Of a stretch of DNA of 64,000 nt, positions 48,216-60,663 are shown piece by piece (position 1 is the stretch's first letter; every line of letters begins with the position of its first letter). Where the stretch lies: the NCBI GenBank assembly GCA_018340805.1, contig JACMZG010001908.1, forward strand, positions 12,029,235 to 12,093,234, written 5' to 3'. Position numbers and translations under genes: made by a program. A model generated the notes under the pieces. That model was not told the DNA's origin. It saw only the letters and a list, made by a program, of their open reading frames with translations, and did not search any database. The DNA is from Microvelia longipes. Taxonomy: Eukaryota > Arthropoda > Insecta > Hemiptera > Veliidae.

Positions 48216-48999
48216 AATTTTTATTTATAGATAAATTACTATGCATTACATATATTAAACATGATATATATTTATTATATAGATATATAATATTACAATA
48301 GATAGATAATATATATTACACTACACATATTTTTGATTTATCAAATAAATCAGAAAAAAAGAGGGCTTTCAAATCATTTATATTTTACTGGAATTGTTCG
48401 AGGAAAACTGAATAATTGAATTATTTGACGATTCCAGCAGAATAACAATTTTTCATTTTAATATTCAATCTCGACATTTTTATTAACCTTTTATCGTTGT
48501 ATATTAAACGGTTGAAAACTTTTTGAAATAATATGGAATATTTTATTAAAATAAATTATTTTTTCAATATTAAATAATGTATAAAATATTTATTTTATTA
48601 TTTTTAATCAAATTTAGATATTAACAATAAATCTGCATAAATATTGCATATGCAATTTAGTTTGGAGTTCACCTTGGTCTTGGAGTTTCATTAATATTCA
48701 GTGATCATTTATGGGGTGAAAAGTATCTTTACTTGCCATAAAATATTATTTGCCTTATTTGTATTCAAAATGAGGTTTTTATAGTATGACTTATTAGCCA
48801 TGTCTTTAGTCTACTCATTATCTTAATATTATCTGTTATTGTAAAAATGTATACCTAGATGATTGATGAGATAGCTATTGCCTTAGGCAACTCACAATTC
48901 ATTACCATTGTTTATTCTAAACTTTGGAACATAATGATCACTTCGCTTAGCAAAGTTCTTAGGGCACTCATTATCCTAATAAAATAACTTCCTCTACAT

Positions 49000-49400
49000 G
49001 TATTTACACACACAATATTATATACATAATAGTACATCAATTTTCAACTCTATCACATAGTTTTTCGAGGTTTTGAGATTTTTTGAAGTTTTTGCTGATT
49101 CATTATAGTAGGTTAATGACATCATACACATTTCAAAAACCAATAGGGTTCTATATATTAATTAGGTTGATTTTTGTACTAAGTTTCAACTCTTAAAGAT
49201 ACTTACAAAAGATTTTAACATACACCCACATACCCTATACACATACAGACTGATAACTTAGTATGAAAACCTCTCATATAAAGAAGTCCCAAAAACACAC
49301 TAAACGGATACCTCAAAAGAAATTAAGGTTTTAATATGTAGCGCAAACACCATACTTTTTCTATATACCTAAAAAAATATGAAGAAAGTCAAAAGTTCTT
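49000..49400 (+). repeat. Family X copy (diverged)
   Basis: CACTAAACGGATACCTCAAA and GCAAACACCATACTTTTTC follow an ACATACAGACTGATAACT segment, the same order as other X copies. Confidence 0.45.
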
Positions 49401-50029
49401 TTTTTTATCAGTATAATCAAGAAAATAATCTTTCAAAACACAAATATTAACAAAGAAAAGAAAACCCAGTATCTTTTACACTCTATTTATTATCAAATTA
49501 TTAAAATTTTCTTTTATTCAAAAATATATCCTGAAATCGTTTTCTTACTCTTAACTCCAACAAATACGAGGCTACAAAATAATTATGTCACCCAATAACT
49601 AGTTTAAAATTTGTTCCACAATAATATTGTTTAATTAATACTTATACCGCCCTGATTGTGTATAAATATGTTTGTATTTATGCATTTAATCTAAAGCTTT
49701 CGTTTTGTTTTTCGGTTTTCTTTTTAAAAATTTCTGCTTTTTAAGATTTTTTTTTATTTCTGCTCTCTGAAGAAATGTTTATTTTATGTTATAATATTGT
49801 TAAGACTCTTAAAGCAGTCAACTGTAAAATACAATAATAGGCTTTAGGATTTTGTCGGGGGTTTCGTCTAAATCCGTTAAAAAAATAAAAATAAGAATAT
49901 TTCAAAAGAACTTTTCAGTTTTACAGACTTTATACTAAAAATAAAATCGCTCATGAGGTGGCTGGTTGGCTTGTTAGCTGGGGGGGGGGGTCCAAGATTG
50001 TGTTCAAAACTCGTTTCAACGGTACTTGA

Positions 50030-50270
<241 letters not shown>

Positions 50271-50309
50271 ATATACTTGTTTAAATTAACAATTAATATT
50301 TAGGTGACT

Positions 50310-50743
50310 TTTACCCAAATATTTTGCGAGTGATATTTGTAATTTATAAATTGATATATTAATTGTAATTAGTAGTTTAACAACAAATTTAACCTAAAAC
50401 TTCTGAAAATAATGAAAGCAATCGTAATTTTAAGTTACATTTAAGGCATTACACTGTCATCTGTTTATTCTTCAAAATCCTAATGAAATATGTGATTTAC
50501 CTTTACTATAGTTTCTCTTTTTCTTTAACTAAATTATTGTAACAATTTTACAGAATTTAATACAAAATAATTAAATTATCACGTACATATTAATGTACAA
50601 AAACACGATAACAAGTAAAACTCACTTAATGTTATCAGATTCGCCGTAATAAAAGTAAGTAAAAATAAAGTAATAAAGTAAAAACACGTAAATCCTAAAA
50701 GGTTCATGCGTAATTTTAGCTATTTTTTATTTTTGAGCCAGCT

Positions 50744-50745
<2 letters not shown>
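50310..50745. repeat. Dispersed repeat Z (copy 2)
   Basis: Collinear with 27350-27785 and same orientation; ends at AGCCAGCTAT where a (TA)n tract starts. Confidence 0.7.
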
Positions 50746-50814
<69 letters not shown>

Positions 50815-50816
<2 letters not shown>

Positions 50817-50856
50817 GAGTTTCAAACGAGCCTGTAGTTAATTAGAGTAGATTCAG

Positions 50857-50928
<72 letters not shown>

Positions 50929-51106
50929 CTTATTTTAAAAAATCCATTTCGTTTGCTGAGGAAAAATGAAAATTTGATTAGAAAAACATAAAAGTTTCAG
51001 AAGCATTGTAAAAATTCTATTATTTTTTTAAACCAGGGAAATGTCGGAAATCTGCTGCCATTCAGAGGGATCTCTATACCATTATTATTCCGTGCTGGAT
51101 TTCATA

Positions 51107-51165
<59 letters not shown>

Positions 51166-52019
51166 GATAACACTCATATTGTTTTGTCTTTAATATTGTT
51201 TTATAAACTATATTATATTTAGGCGCAGTGATGAAGGATTCCATTAAGTTGATTTTTAGAAGCATTAAGTGTTCAAAACTTTATATATAAACGCTGATGT
51301 ATAAATTATATAGAAGTTTAAATTAAATTTTTGATTGTTGACACTCAGGTAATAACAAGTAAAACAGAGAATGTAAACTAAATTCTCTTGGATCCGCAAA
51401 AACGTAAAATGTAAATTTTAAAACTTCAGTAAATATCGAAGGGTCCTGTTAAAGTTTGTTTTTATAGTATTATACAACAGGATAAGCCTTAACTCTGTTA
51501 TGAAATGTTTAACTAATATTTGAGGGGGGTGTTAAGCCACGAATATCACATCTTGATATTTGCCAAAACCTTATATTGATATCCCCCTCGAGACTTGTCA
51601 TGAAAACTGAATAATAATATTAGGGAGAAATAGACGGCTTTATAACACCGCATCTCTGATCCTAACTGATCCCTTTGATCCATAAGATTTTCTCTTTTCC
51701 TCCCTAGAGAGGAAAATCCCTATATAGACAGCTCTAAAGCTTTCCCCAAACAACAAGACACGAAAAATATGCATAAACCCCGAAACCCGAAATCTAACTC
51801 TGGGAAAAACAATGCTACCAATATCTATTGCGAAAAGCTATGAAATCCAGCACGGAATAATAATGGTATAGAGATACCTCTGAATGGCAGCAGATTTCCG
51901 ACATTTCCCTGGTTTAAAAAAATAATAGAATTTTTACAATGCTTCTGAAATACAATGCTTGTTTTTCTAATCTAATTTTCATTTTTCCTCGGCAAACGAA
52001 ATGGATTTTATAAGATATG

Positions 52020-52075
<56 letters not shown>

Positions 52076-52130
52076 TATATATATTATATTTAACTGAATC
52101 TACTCTAATTAACTACAGGCTCGTTTTAAA
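50815..52130. mobile_element. 1.3-kb foldback with (TA)n loops
   Basis: Left arm about 50815-51111, right arm about 51829-52130, near-perfect reverse complements: for example CATTTCCCTGGTTTAAAAAA, GCTGCCATTCAGAGG and AGCCTGTAGTTAATTAGAG. (TA)n tracts occur at the same relative point inside both arms (50860-50925 and 52020-52090), plus another at the inner edge of the left arm (51112-51164). No ORF. Confidence 0.8.
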
Positions 52131-52154
52131 ATCTTTTCTTCTCCTTTTTTTACT

Positions 52155-52345
52155 TTTTACTTTTACAATAAACAAGAGGTGTAGGTTTCTAGGCCGCTCC
52201 GCGGTGTCGTCACTGGAGGCCGCTTTGTAGCCGTCGTCACTTCTCTGTGGCTGCTTCGCGACCACATGGTTGTTGTCGTGTATCAGTTCGTCATATTACT
52301 GGTTTACATAAGTGGCATACTGCCACGATATAAGCACTTTTATAC
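52155..52345 (-). repeat. Family Y, GC-rich end (copy 3)
   Basis: On the minus strand: TGGCAGTATGCCACTTATGT, ACAACAACCATGTGGTCGCG, AGCAGCCACAG and a GGCCT-rich stretch ending in CTCTTGTTTA, as at 30.9 and 34.9 kb. The AT-rich body is absent. Confidence 0.6.
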
Positions 52346-53532
52346 ATGAATATCCTTGGGCTGGATTCCACTTAACACCAGAATCGACAGTATCTGATTC
52401 TAAAATAAAATACTTATTTAATTTTTACTTGTATTTAGGTAATGAAAGAATAAATTTTCACCTCGGAGAAAATTCTTTATCTCTACATCTTCTCGTCTAA
52501 TTGATAAAAGATAGAAAATTTTCAAAAAGAAATATAAAAGAAAAGACTTGTAAGAAAGAAATCTTTACTCCGGCGAAGAAATATTCTGGAGATAAAAAGG
52601 GGTTTTTGCCGGTTAAAAGGTAAAAATATAAATATTTATCGTTGATAAATATAAACGAATACGTCCTGTCCGCCTTTATAAAACAGTTTTTCATTAACTT
52701 AACCACTAAAAAAAAGAAATGGTTGATTAATTTTTGTTTTTACCCACTGAAGGGCCACTGAGTTGACTCGGGTATTTAGGAAATGGGTTCTCAGGGCGTG
52801 CCTGCTACAGATAACAACCACGAGTTATGCTTCGAGAAAAACTTGTTATCAGTGAAGAGCTAGATAAATCTTTTCTATTGATGGATGGAAAATCTTTTGG
52901 TACTAGAAAGCTTTTCCTGTTGGTAAAGCCATTAGAGTAATGAACTCTACCTTCATCTTATCTCTAAAGAAACTCCCAACTAAAAGAAAATTCGGGAAAA
53001 TAGAGCAGAAAAAGGCGTCAGTTTTTCTTAAAATAACTTCCTTCCCAATACTAACCGTCTCGAGTTACTTTTCCCTCGGGTCGGGTTATTTTTCTCAAAT
53101 ATTTGAACAGAAAAAAACACTTTTCACTTAATTAAAGAAATGAGAGCGGACAAGGTAAAGTTTAGTTGAGTGCAGAGTGTTTGCTGTACTTTGGTAAATT
53201 AACAACAACACATGTCTGACTCCTAAGTGCAATACTATAATTTTAATTTAGATAAAATCTTTTAGACTACAGTGGTAAGAAAATCTTACTGCAAAATCAT
53301 ATCATCTGTGGATGCTTTCAGAAACGAACAAACACTGAAAATTAAATAAAACTATCTCCCCAACCTAATTTTTTTTACTTTTCCTCATTTATACCGTAGG
53401 TATATAGGAAAATAATTGAGAGTACCTTGCTAAGGTACTCTGTACCTGATTTTTTATACATTTTTTTAGTTCTAGCAACTTCACCAGAAGTTGTTTGTTA
53501 ATTTCCATAGTCCTTTAACTAATACTAATATT

Positions 53533-53784
53533 ACATAAACTAATAACAAATCTCTTCACAATAACTGTTTTAATTAAAAAAACAAGAGCCGGATTTTGAC
53601 CATTTCTGGCCATCCTCAGTCATGCTAAGGCCTAGGACGAGGAGTGCGTCCTAGGCCTCTGAAGGACTATATATAACTCGGCACTCAATTTAGCATGACT
53701 GAGGATGGCCAGAAGTGGTCGAAAGTCGGCTCTTGTTTTCTAATTAAAACAGTTATTGTGAAGAGACATGTTATTAGTTTATGT
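53533..53784. mobile_element. 252-bp foldback with inner hairpin
   Basis: Outer arms of about 95 bp (ACATAAACTAATAAC..., CTCTTCACAATAACTG, AACAAGAGCC) enclose a GC-rich hairpin GGCCTAGGACG (53629-53639) and CGTCCTAGGCC (53647-53657). Each arm carries CTGAGGATGGCC-AGAAGT-GGTCGAAAG (plus strand 53699-53724). No ORF. Confidence 0.75.
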
Positions 53785-53889
53785 ATATACTACTTCACAT
53801 TGCAGGAATCTATAATTAATACTAATATTAGTTTTAGAGTAAAATAGAAATAAGAGATTATGACTGAAATAAAGACAAGAATGACTGAC

Positions 53890-54107
53890 CTGAGGAGATA
53901 GGCCTCATGGGGCAGGTCATAATATTCTCACATCTCTGTCCATCTATATTAAACTCTTCGTTTTCAATATAAAGCTTGATAAAAGGTTGTCTGGTATTGA
54001 GTTGGTAACTACAGTGTAAGTTCCTTGGGTAGACACCAGGAAATGCTGGTGACTGCACATAGCACGTCTGTAGTCTACAGTCTTTAAATATCCTCTGACA
54101 GTAGGTT
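53890..54107 (-). CDS. Culd: Culd-like exon, first CUB domain (N-terminal half)
   Basis: 218 bp; the most 5' exon seen. Acceptor TTTGTTCTCAG and donor CTCAG|GTCAGT. Peptide: TYCQRIFKDCRLQTCYVQSP, PGVYPRNLHCSYQL, FIKLYIENEEFNIDG and CENIMTCPM. The S-P-A-F-P-G-V-Y-P-x-N-x-x-C-x-Y motif is the start of a CUB domain. An incoming split codon shows that at least one more upstream exon, with the signal peptide, exists; it was not found in 54.1-64 kb. From here to the stop, 722 codons are accounted for. Confidence 0.9.
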
Positions 54108-54319
54108 CTGAGAACAAACAAAATAGAAAATATTAAATCTTTGTTTGGATTAGTAATGGCTGATTAGAAAATGGCTGAAGTTGTTTATTGTCCAAAGCTA
54201 ACAATTTTTTATTGTTATTGTTTGGTTCTGAGATGGGATAAGGAAAGAAAGTTAACTCTAATGTAGAGTATGGCATTAGTCTTAGATGAAATATATTGAT
54301 ATGTAGAACTAAATGGAAG

Positions 54320-54460
54320 CGATCATAACACGTCCTAACCCAACCACATTACACATAACACGTCCTAACCCAACCACATAACACGTCCTAACCCAACCAC
54401 ATTACACATAACACGTTCCAACCCAACAACAGCATTACACACAACACGTCAACAAGTTTT
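54320..54460. repeat. Tandem repeat with TAACACGTCCTAACCCAACC
   Basis: Four to five units of 22-32 bp, differing in whether they include an ACATTACACA extension. Unit starts are ACACGTCCTAACCCAACCAC. Confidence 0.85.
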
Positions 54461-55702
54461 AGCATAAGTTTTAGACCCCAATGATTAATCAATTAATTAA
54501 TAAGCTATAATAATTAATTACATTAAGCTTGCTATAATCATTAACATTGCTCTTGGTAAAAATGGACCCCTATTTCTTTTGTTAAGAGAAAGAAAACTTC
54601 TCTTCTTTGTCAACATTGTATCTACCAAATGACTTAAAACCTTTAAGTCTCCACCAGAAGAGTCAGAAATTCAATACTTCCTCACCAACTCGGTGTCCAA
54701 CGGAATAGTAAAAACTTCCGCATCAACTTTGATGTTTACCAACATAACGTAGTTTGTTCATAATTTTCTTAAGCGAGTGCAGTAAAACACTATTTTATAT
54801 CAGTAACTCCAAACTCCTAAAACTGATCAAGCGATATAAAGGATAAACACTTATAAAATTTATCACTTTTATCCCATAAGTGTTTAAACATCTCAAAACT
54901 TCTTAAACCCAGTAATAGCTTAACTTTCAAAAATTTAAGTAGGGTATCTTTTATACGATCAGTTAAAAAAGTGGTTTTCTTCCCAACAACGTTAAAGGAG
55001 GAGGAAAAGCTATAGAAAATTCATGGAAGGTTTCACTTTAATGGACACGGAGAAGGGAGGTGTCTTATAACCCAACAATTTTTATTCTGTTAAGTTATAT
55101 ATGTCTGTTACTAAAAAAATCTACCCAAATAAATGCTAAAATGTAACTTAAAAATTAAAATCTACAGAAATAATTAAGTTAAAATCATTTAAAAAATTGT
55201 TAATAAATACTTTTGTCTCATTAATATTAGTTGAAATGTACAGAAAGATGATAAATTGAAACACTGAAGTATATTTCATAGTTAGATTATAAAAGGCATA
55301 GGAGTTTAAGCTTGCATCTCCCTCTTCAAGTTAATGGAATAATAATTTTATGTCGGAACATTTTTAGCAACAAGCTCAAGGAAACTGGATGCCTCAGGTG
55401 TTGCTAAATAAGTAAAAATAAGTTTTCGCAGGGATAACATTGATGCAGGGTAGTATAAGACGCTGTTAGATTATTAAATTTAACCTACAAAGTGTTTATT
55501 GTGGTGATATTTATCTCAATTTTATTAATATCGGTTCAATGCTTAGCTTAAATCGATATCAAAGGCTTAATAAAGTTCACAAAAAATTGTGTAATTCCAA
55601 GAAGCCAAGCAAAGACAACATTGTTTTTAAATTATTAAATATCGGATACGAGGTTTTTTTCGCTCAACAAGACTTGAAATTCGGTACAAGTGGTTTTAGT
55701 TT

Positions 55703-56010
55703 GATCATATAACTTAAGCAGCATCGGGCGTGGTCATTGCTTGAATGGGTGACCGCTATTAATGAAACTTATGTATTTACTATCTGAGGACGAGCGAAGC
55801 AAGTCCGAAAACGTGTCACGGTACAAATTTGGTGAATTTTTAGATTGGATTTGGAATTTTTGGTACAAATTTTGGTGAATCTAAGGACGAGCAAAGCAAG
55901 TCCGAAAATGTGTCACGGTAAATATTTGGTGAATTTTATATTCTGAGGACGAGCGAAGCAAGTCTGATGTAGGGAGGATGAGTTCTGTGGCACCGCGTAG
56001 GCAATTCTTA
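55703..56010 (+). repeat. 5S-derived SINE, best head, with tripled hairpin
   Basis: The head (55703-55756) reads TTAAGCAGCATCGGGCGTGG and GAATGGGTGACCGC, covering box A, the intermediate element and box C of the 5S rRNA internal promoter. Three GAGGACGAGCGAAGCAAGTC hairpins follow (near 55788, 55872 and 55945) within repeated 75-85 bp segments. The flanks beyond the 5S core do not resemble 5S, so the copy is a SINE-like retroelement and not an rRNA gene. Confidence 0.75.
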
Positions 56011-56194
56011 TTAAACATATACATTATTGGTAGTTATTCATATTCTTTATAATTAAGGGCTTGTATTTTATTTCTATTATAATTAATTTATTATTGTTAT
56101 TATACTTTTATTTTAAGACGGGAGTTTTTTTGGAGGTTCCGAACATTTTGCTGTGTTTACAACAGTCGCGAATATCTCAACATAAAACATTAGA

Positions 56195-56300
56195 GTGGGG
56201 TAAGACGGAGGGAGCCAATTAGCTCAAGATAGGACCTATCTTTAAGTGATGTGAATAACGGTTCCAGGCTAGCATCTAGAAGTTTTGCTGTGAGAGGTTT
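56195..56300 (+). repeat. Repeat shared with 26.86 kb
   Basis: GAGCCAATTAGCTCAAGATA, then GACC...GATAA/CGGTTCCAGGC and TCTAGAAGTT match 26.86-26.95 kb with point differences. Confidence 0.45.
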
Positions 56301-56527
56301 AGTTAGGATGAGGCAGACCCTGAGCCTATCACTGTTTACAGACCGCTGTTAAGTATGATAGATAATAATGAAAGATAAGATAAGATGAATGAAAACAACA
56401 ATCAAACACACGCTGCTGTCTGAGCCTCGGACAACAGCGTGTCGCCACTCGGATTTTGGCGTAATGCTACACACATGCTAAATCCTTAGTTCCATAGGTA
56501 TATTACTAGAGGAGGCATACCTCAATA

Positions 56528-57067
56528 CTTAGAATAATACTATATATAGAAGGAGCACAGGGCCGTAAACACAATGTAATTCCACTGATAACACGAAAGC
56601 CGGTTGACTGGTGCAACTAAGTAATGCTGCCAACCTGACAACAAAACATTATTTTAAATATTTGTCATAAATATCTATTAATGAAGAAAGATCGTAAAGT
56701 ACAAATATAATAACTTAAAACACCTGCTGAGTATTTAATAAAACTGGTTAGATGGCAAAAGGGTGGCGGAATACAAGAATCTACATTTAGTTGACGAGGA
56801 CTACTTTTTATATATAATTTTAATAAATACATTAAACTACAATTTAAAATGCTTTAAATATTGTAATGCACCGATATTTATATTAGTATTTTATGAATAA
56901 TCAATCATTAATTAATAATAGAACATAATAATTCAGCAACCGGAAGTATTGCCAACTTTTTTTTAGAAAATTGTATATTGTTAGGGTGGCAGCATTACTT
57001 AGTTGCACCAGTCAACCGGCTTTCGTGTTATCAGTAGTGCTCCTTCTATATAAAGTATTATTCTAAG
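56528..57067. mobile_element. 540-bp TIR element, copy 2, with 8-bp duplication
   Basis: Same ends as the 47.56-kb element (CTTAGAATAATAC) and inverted relative to it. Flanked by a perfect CCTCAATA duplication (56520-56527 and 57068-57075). It sits inside repeat R, and the uninterrupted target can be read at 16.28 kb. No ORF. Confidence 0.88.
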
Positions 57068-57075
57068 CCTCAATA

Positions 57076-57380
57076 CATTGAGAGGCCTGAAGCATAATGT
57101 TGGGGCGCTCAGGGTCTCTGTGTAGCCTCATTGAAACCTCCTTCAAGAGTTAGTTAATTATAAAGCAATTGTTTTAGGCTTCCCGCACATTGCTTGTGTT
57201 TTGATTTACAAATCACAACACATCTAAAAATACATTTTTAGCGATCCTATTATAAGGCGTTGTATTTTTGTAACGATTATTTCATTAAAGTTGTAAGCGT
57301 CAGGTTACTTTCTCGATGTTTCAAAGGTTAACCTATAGGGCCTCTCTAGTAATAATATCTCTATGTTTTTAACTAATTAT
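57076..57380 (+). repeat. Repeat R, right part after insertion
   Basis: ATTGAGAGGCCTGAAGCATA, CTCAGGGTCTCTGTGTAGCC, then CTATAGGGCCTCTCTAGTAA: collinear with 16.28-16.57 kb. A further partial R fragment lies at 57497-57570 (GGTTACTTTTTCGATGTTTC). Confidence 0.7.
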
Positions 57381-58037
57381 TAATAACTAATATTATATAT
57401 TTTAAACCTTCTACTATATAGGTTGTGTATTGTTTACTAAACCCTGTTTCCTGTACAATTTGTTTTGTTTATTTAATTATATTAATAATCGAAGATGGTC
57501 AGGTTACTTTTTCGATGTTTCGAAATTCAACCATAATAGAGCTTCTCTAGTAATAATATCTCTATGCCTAGTTCTCTCTGGTAAGTATTTATTACTTCGA
57601 CATCAATGTGCGTTTTTATTTTCTTTTAAAGAAACTACCTCGATGTAGTTTAAAGGCCTTAAAGTAATAAATATAAAAAGTAAAGTATAAAGTGAAATAG
57701 GTACTTAAAACACAACGGCAGTAAATAGCAGACTTAATTTATGACGTCATTAACGTCACCATTAAGCAAAAACGTCGTAAAACGACTTGATTTGATTTCA
57801 TTCTAAATGTTCTCTCAACTTGATAGGGTTTTAATTCTAAACTAACAGTTTAAACTCAAACTTTCAGTTGTAGAAGCTATTATAGAAGAAATAATGTTTT
57901 AGGCAGTAAAATTACAGCTTCACAGTTGTCTGTATTTTAGCTCAAGCTTAACTTCACTGATTTAGATCAACAAATTAAATTTAAATTTTTTAAAAACAAA
58001 TTTAAGAAGAACTTAAATTTGTATACCTTGAATACCT

Positions 58038-58180
58038 GGTCAAGGTTATTTAATAAAGGGGATGACGCGATAAGGGAACTTTACTAACCCCATTAACGTT
58101 TTATGAGATAAGAAATAGGAGCAAACTTACCTTCCCTAGCAAGTTTATAGCAAAAGGCGCAAAACACGGTATGTAAGAAG
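58038..58180 (+). mobile_element. Truncated hAT-like element
   Basis: CAAGGTTATTTAATAAAGGG then ATAGGAGCAAACTTACCTTC match the end (reverse complement) of the 524-bp family at 15.5 and 38.1 kb. The other end is missing. Confidence 0.65.
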
Positions 58181-58231
58181 GATAATAACATATCAATACA
58201 CATTGATAATAACATAAATTAATAATAAAAT

Positions 58232-58325
58232 TTTATATTGTTAGGGTGGCAGCATTACTTAAGTGCACCAATGAACCGCCTTTCGTGTTATCAGTAGTGC
58301 TCCTTCTATACATAGTATTATTCTA
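58232..58325 (+). mobile_element. End fragment of the 540-bp TIR element
   Basis: GGGTGGCAGCATTACTTAAG, TTTCGTGTTATCAGTAGTGC and TCCTTCTATACATAGTATTA equal the right terminal repeat of the 47.6/56.5-kb elements. Only one end is present. Confidence 0.75.
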
Positions 58326-59284
58326 TTGATAAAGTGTTTAATATACTAAAATGTTGAAACAAAATTTTTAACGCATAAGTGCGCACTTAAAATATTCAAA
58401 CGTAAAAAATGTTTATGTAAAAATAAGTAATAATAGAGGAAAAAACAAGATACATAAGAAGACAAAATAAATTAGAATAAAACAAAAACAACAAAAGTAA
58501 CAGCTGGGTTACGGTTAAGGACGACACTAAAGCAAAACTTCGTTTGATTTACTAGTGTCGACATGTTTAGTTGACATTACATTGTTTAGATCTTTTATCG
58601 CACTTTATTTACTTGTTTAAGAGTTATTTACAACTTAAAGTTACAATTGTATCTTCAAGTTTCGATTGGGTTTAAACCACGAGTTCCAAGAAGGCTTAAG
58701 AATTTTCAAAAGGAATAAATTTTATTTTGGAATCTGTTGAAATACAAGACTAAATAAAAGAATACAGGATATATAACATTCTAATAATATATTTTAAGCA
58801 ACCAAACCTGCACATGCAAAAAGGATAAAGCAGAAAAAAACAATAAAAATCTTTCTACAATTAGTTATTGTTCATTTAAAATAAAGTAAAGCCTACTTAA
58901 AAAGAGGCCATCATCAGTTTCTTAGAAATAAGAATGTAAAAGTTTTATCCATTTTAGAATAAAACTTTTGCAGTTTTTTATTTGTATGTTAGGTACTCGT
59001 GAAGACCTCATTTTAGACGACTGCGCCCTGTTTTTTTTTTTTGTAAAATCAACTCAGTGTAGACTGTAGAAAGACTTTTAATATTCTCGTTCTGTTGTGA
59101 TCAACTCTGTTTATCTTAAACCTATAACATCAAAATACTGTTATAAGTTTTAGTAAATATTGTAATTAGTATTAATTTTGCTTATTTACAACGCAAAATA
59201 AAGGCAAAGTATTGTGTCAGCACTGTAATCCGAAACTGAAACATCGCCAGAATACTAGATACAGGTGTTCTTAAAACCATCAGT

Positions 59285-59470
59285 TTTACCAACCTGTCGG
59301 TCTGTATGTGTGTATTATGTTACCATCGTAGCTCGAACTATTTAGTGCGTTTAGCCTAGAGAGTTAAAACATAGATAAAACTCAATATTTACGACTAGCT
59401 GTGCTTCCCGGAAAATATTTTTAATGACGTCTTTAACAGACTATTGATTGACATTTTTTAAAATGCATAA
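59285..59470 (-). repeat. Family X fragment, inverted
   Basis: On the minus strand: ATGACGTCATTAAAAATATT-like sequence, then AGCTACGATGGTAAC and an ACACATACAGACCGACAGG stretch, the order seen at 12.9-13.05 kb. Confidence 0.5.
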
Positions 59471-59698
59471 AACGAAGAAAAATGCCTTTGTCATGTGTAA
59501 GCCAATGAGCTAGGTCGATTTCTTTATCATCATTGTTCATATTTCATCAAATGACAGGTGTACGCGTTTAAAAAAGTCATATAAACTCAAAAAATATGTG
59601 CACTTGAGCTCCAATTTGGCGCGAGTATATCCTTTTGAATAACAAATATGTATACAATGTTCCATTTCAATAAGGCTGGTATATCTAGGGTTATTTAC

Positions 59699-59912
59699 GG
59701 ATCACTAAAGTCATGCAGTCGAGGGAAGTCAGAAAGTGGTTAGGCGGCCGCTACGAGCTAAGTGAGACCGAAGACATACTGAAGACATAATATAAATAAA
59801 ACTCAGGGCATTTTTAGAGAACGAACAAAGCTAATCCGAATTGGAGGGGTAAGCGAATAAGATAAGGTCAGGAAAATCCGAGGTACCTTACGCCCGATTT
59901 TTCACTTTTAAT
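59699..59912 (+). repeat. 5S-derived SINE, degenerate
   Basis: GGATCACTAAAGTCATGCAG resembles 5S before and in box A; GTGGTTAGGCGGCCGC stands where box C should be. A degraded hairpin (GAACGAACAAAGCTAATCCG) and the tail CCGAGGTACCTTACGCCCGA follow. Confidence 0.5.
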
Positions 59913-60144
59913 TTAATAAACAAGTATTTTTTTTTAGGGCGGCTGTAAAGTGTTAACTTTGCAGCCTCAAAATCCTCAGTAAAGAACAATTTTATTGCAA
60001 AGGAGATTAATTTTACGTCCGCCGGCTGTAAACTTGTACTCTACCGGCCGCTACACAAATTGGTAAATAAAGTGTTTTTAATTTTTTTATGCGCCTCTCA
60101 CAAAACAAATAGTAAACGCATCAGAGCTGTAAAGTTATTTTATC

Positions 60145-60260
60145 TCCAGACGGTATATAATATGAAATTTAATGACTAGATTTAAGGGAGTAAAGAATCA
60201 CTTTTCACTCCCAAGGGAGTAAAAAGTACTTTTTACTCCCTTGGGAGTAAAAAGTAGCAG
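60145..60260 (+). repeat. Terminal module of the recombinase element
   Basis: TATCTCCAGACGGTATATAA, then AATGACTAGATTTAAGGGAG and a palindromic run of ACTCCCAAGGGAGTAAAAAG units. The same module occurs inverted at 41.28-41.38 kb, and GTCTGGAGATAAAATC recurs at 61150. Confidence 0.65.
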
Positions 60261-60663
60261 TTGCCAACTTAACTTAATAATCGACAAACTGATTAGTATA
60301 TAATTATTTTTAGTTGAAAACTAAGATACCTATAAATAAGAAGATGTACAAGCATAAGATGTATAAAAAAGAATATAACATTAACTATCATTTTAAGTAG
60401 AACTATTGTAATGCTAATAATAATATAAGAATAAATAATTTAAAAAATAAAAACTAGTTCTTTATTTAAAAGTAAAAAAAATTAAGTTGGCTATCCTGAT
60501 TTTTTAAATCATTTTAAGATTTGCATACTCATTGTTTTTTTTGACAAAATATCATTAAATCAAAGTTTTTTTAGTTTAAAACCTTAGCTTTAACTGTTTA
60601 ACCTGTCTTAAACTTTAATAATTAGATTAAAATATTACTTATAACTACTCTAATATTTCAATT

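Larger units (their letters stand above)
54108..56100. other. Upstream region, part 1
   Basis: AT-rich. Holds the 54.3-kb tandem repeat and a 5S-derived SINE. Otherwise nothing recognised. Confidence 0.4.

Noticed and set aside
54320..54460. Telomere-like CCTAACCC repeats
   Set aside because: The unit is longer and irregular (CGTCCTAACCCAACCAC) and lacks the insect CCTAA tandem array.
55703..55756. Genuine 5S rRNA gene
   Set aside because: Only the central promoter region matches; the 5' and 3' parts of 5S and a proper terminator are missing.
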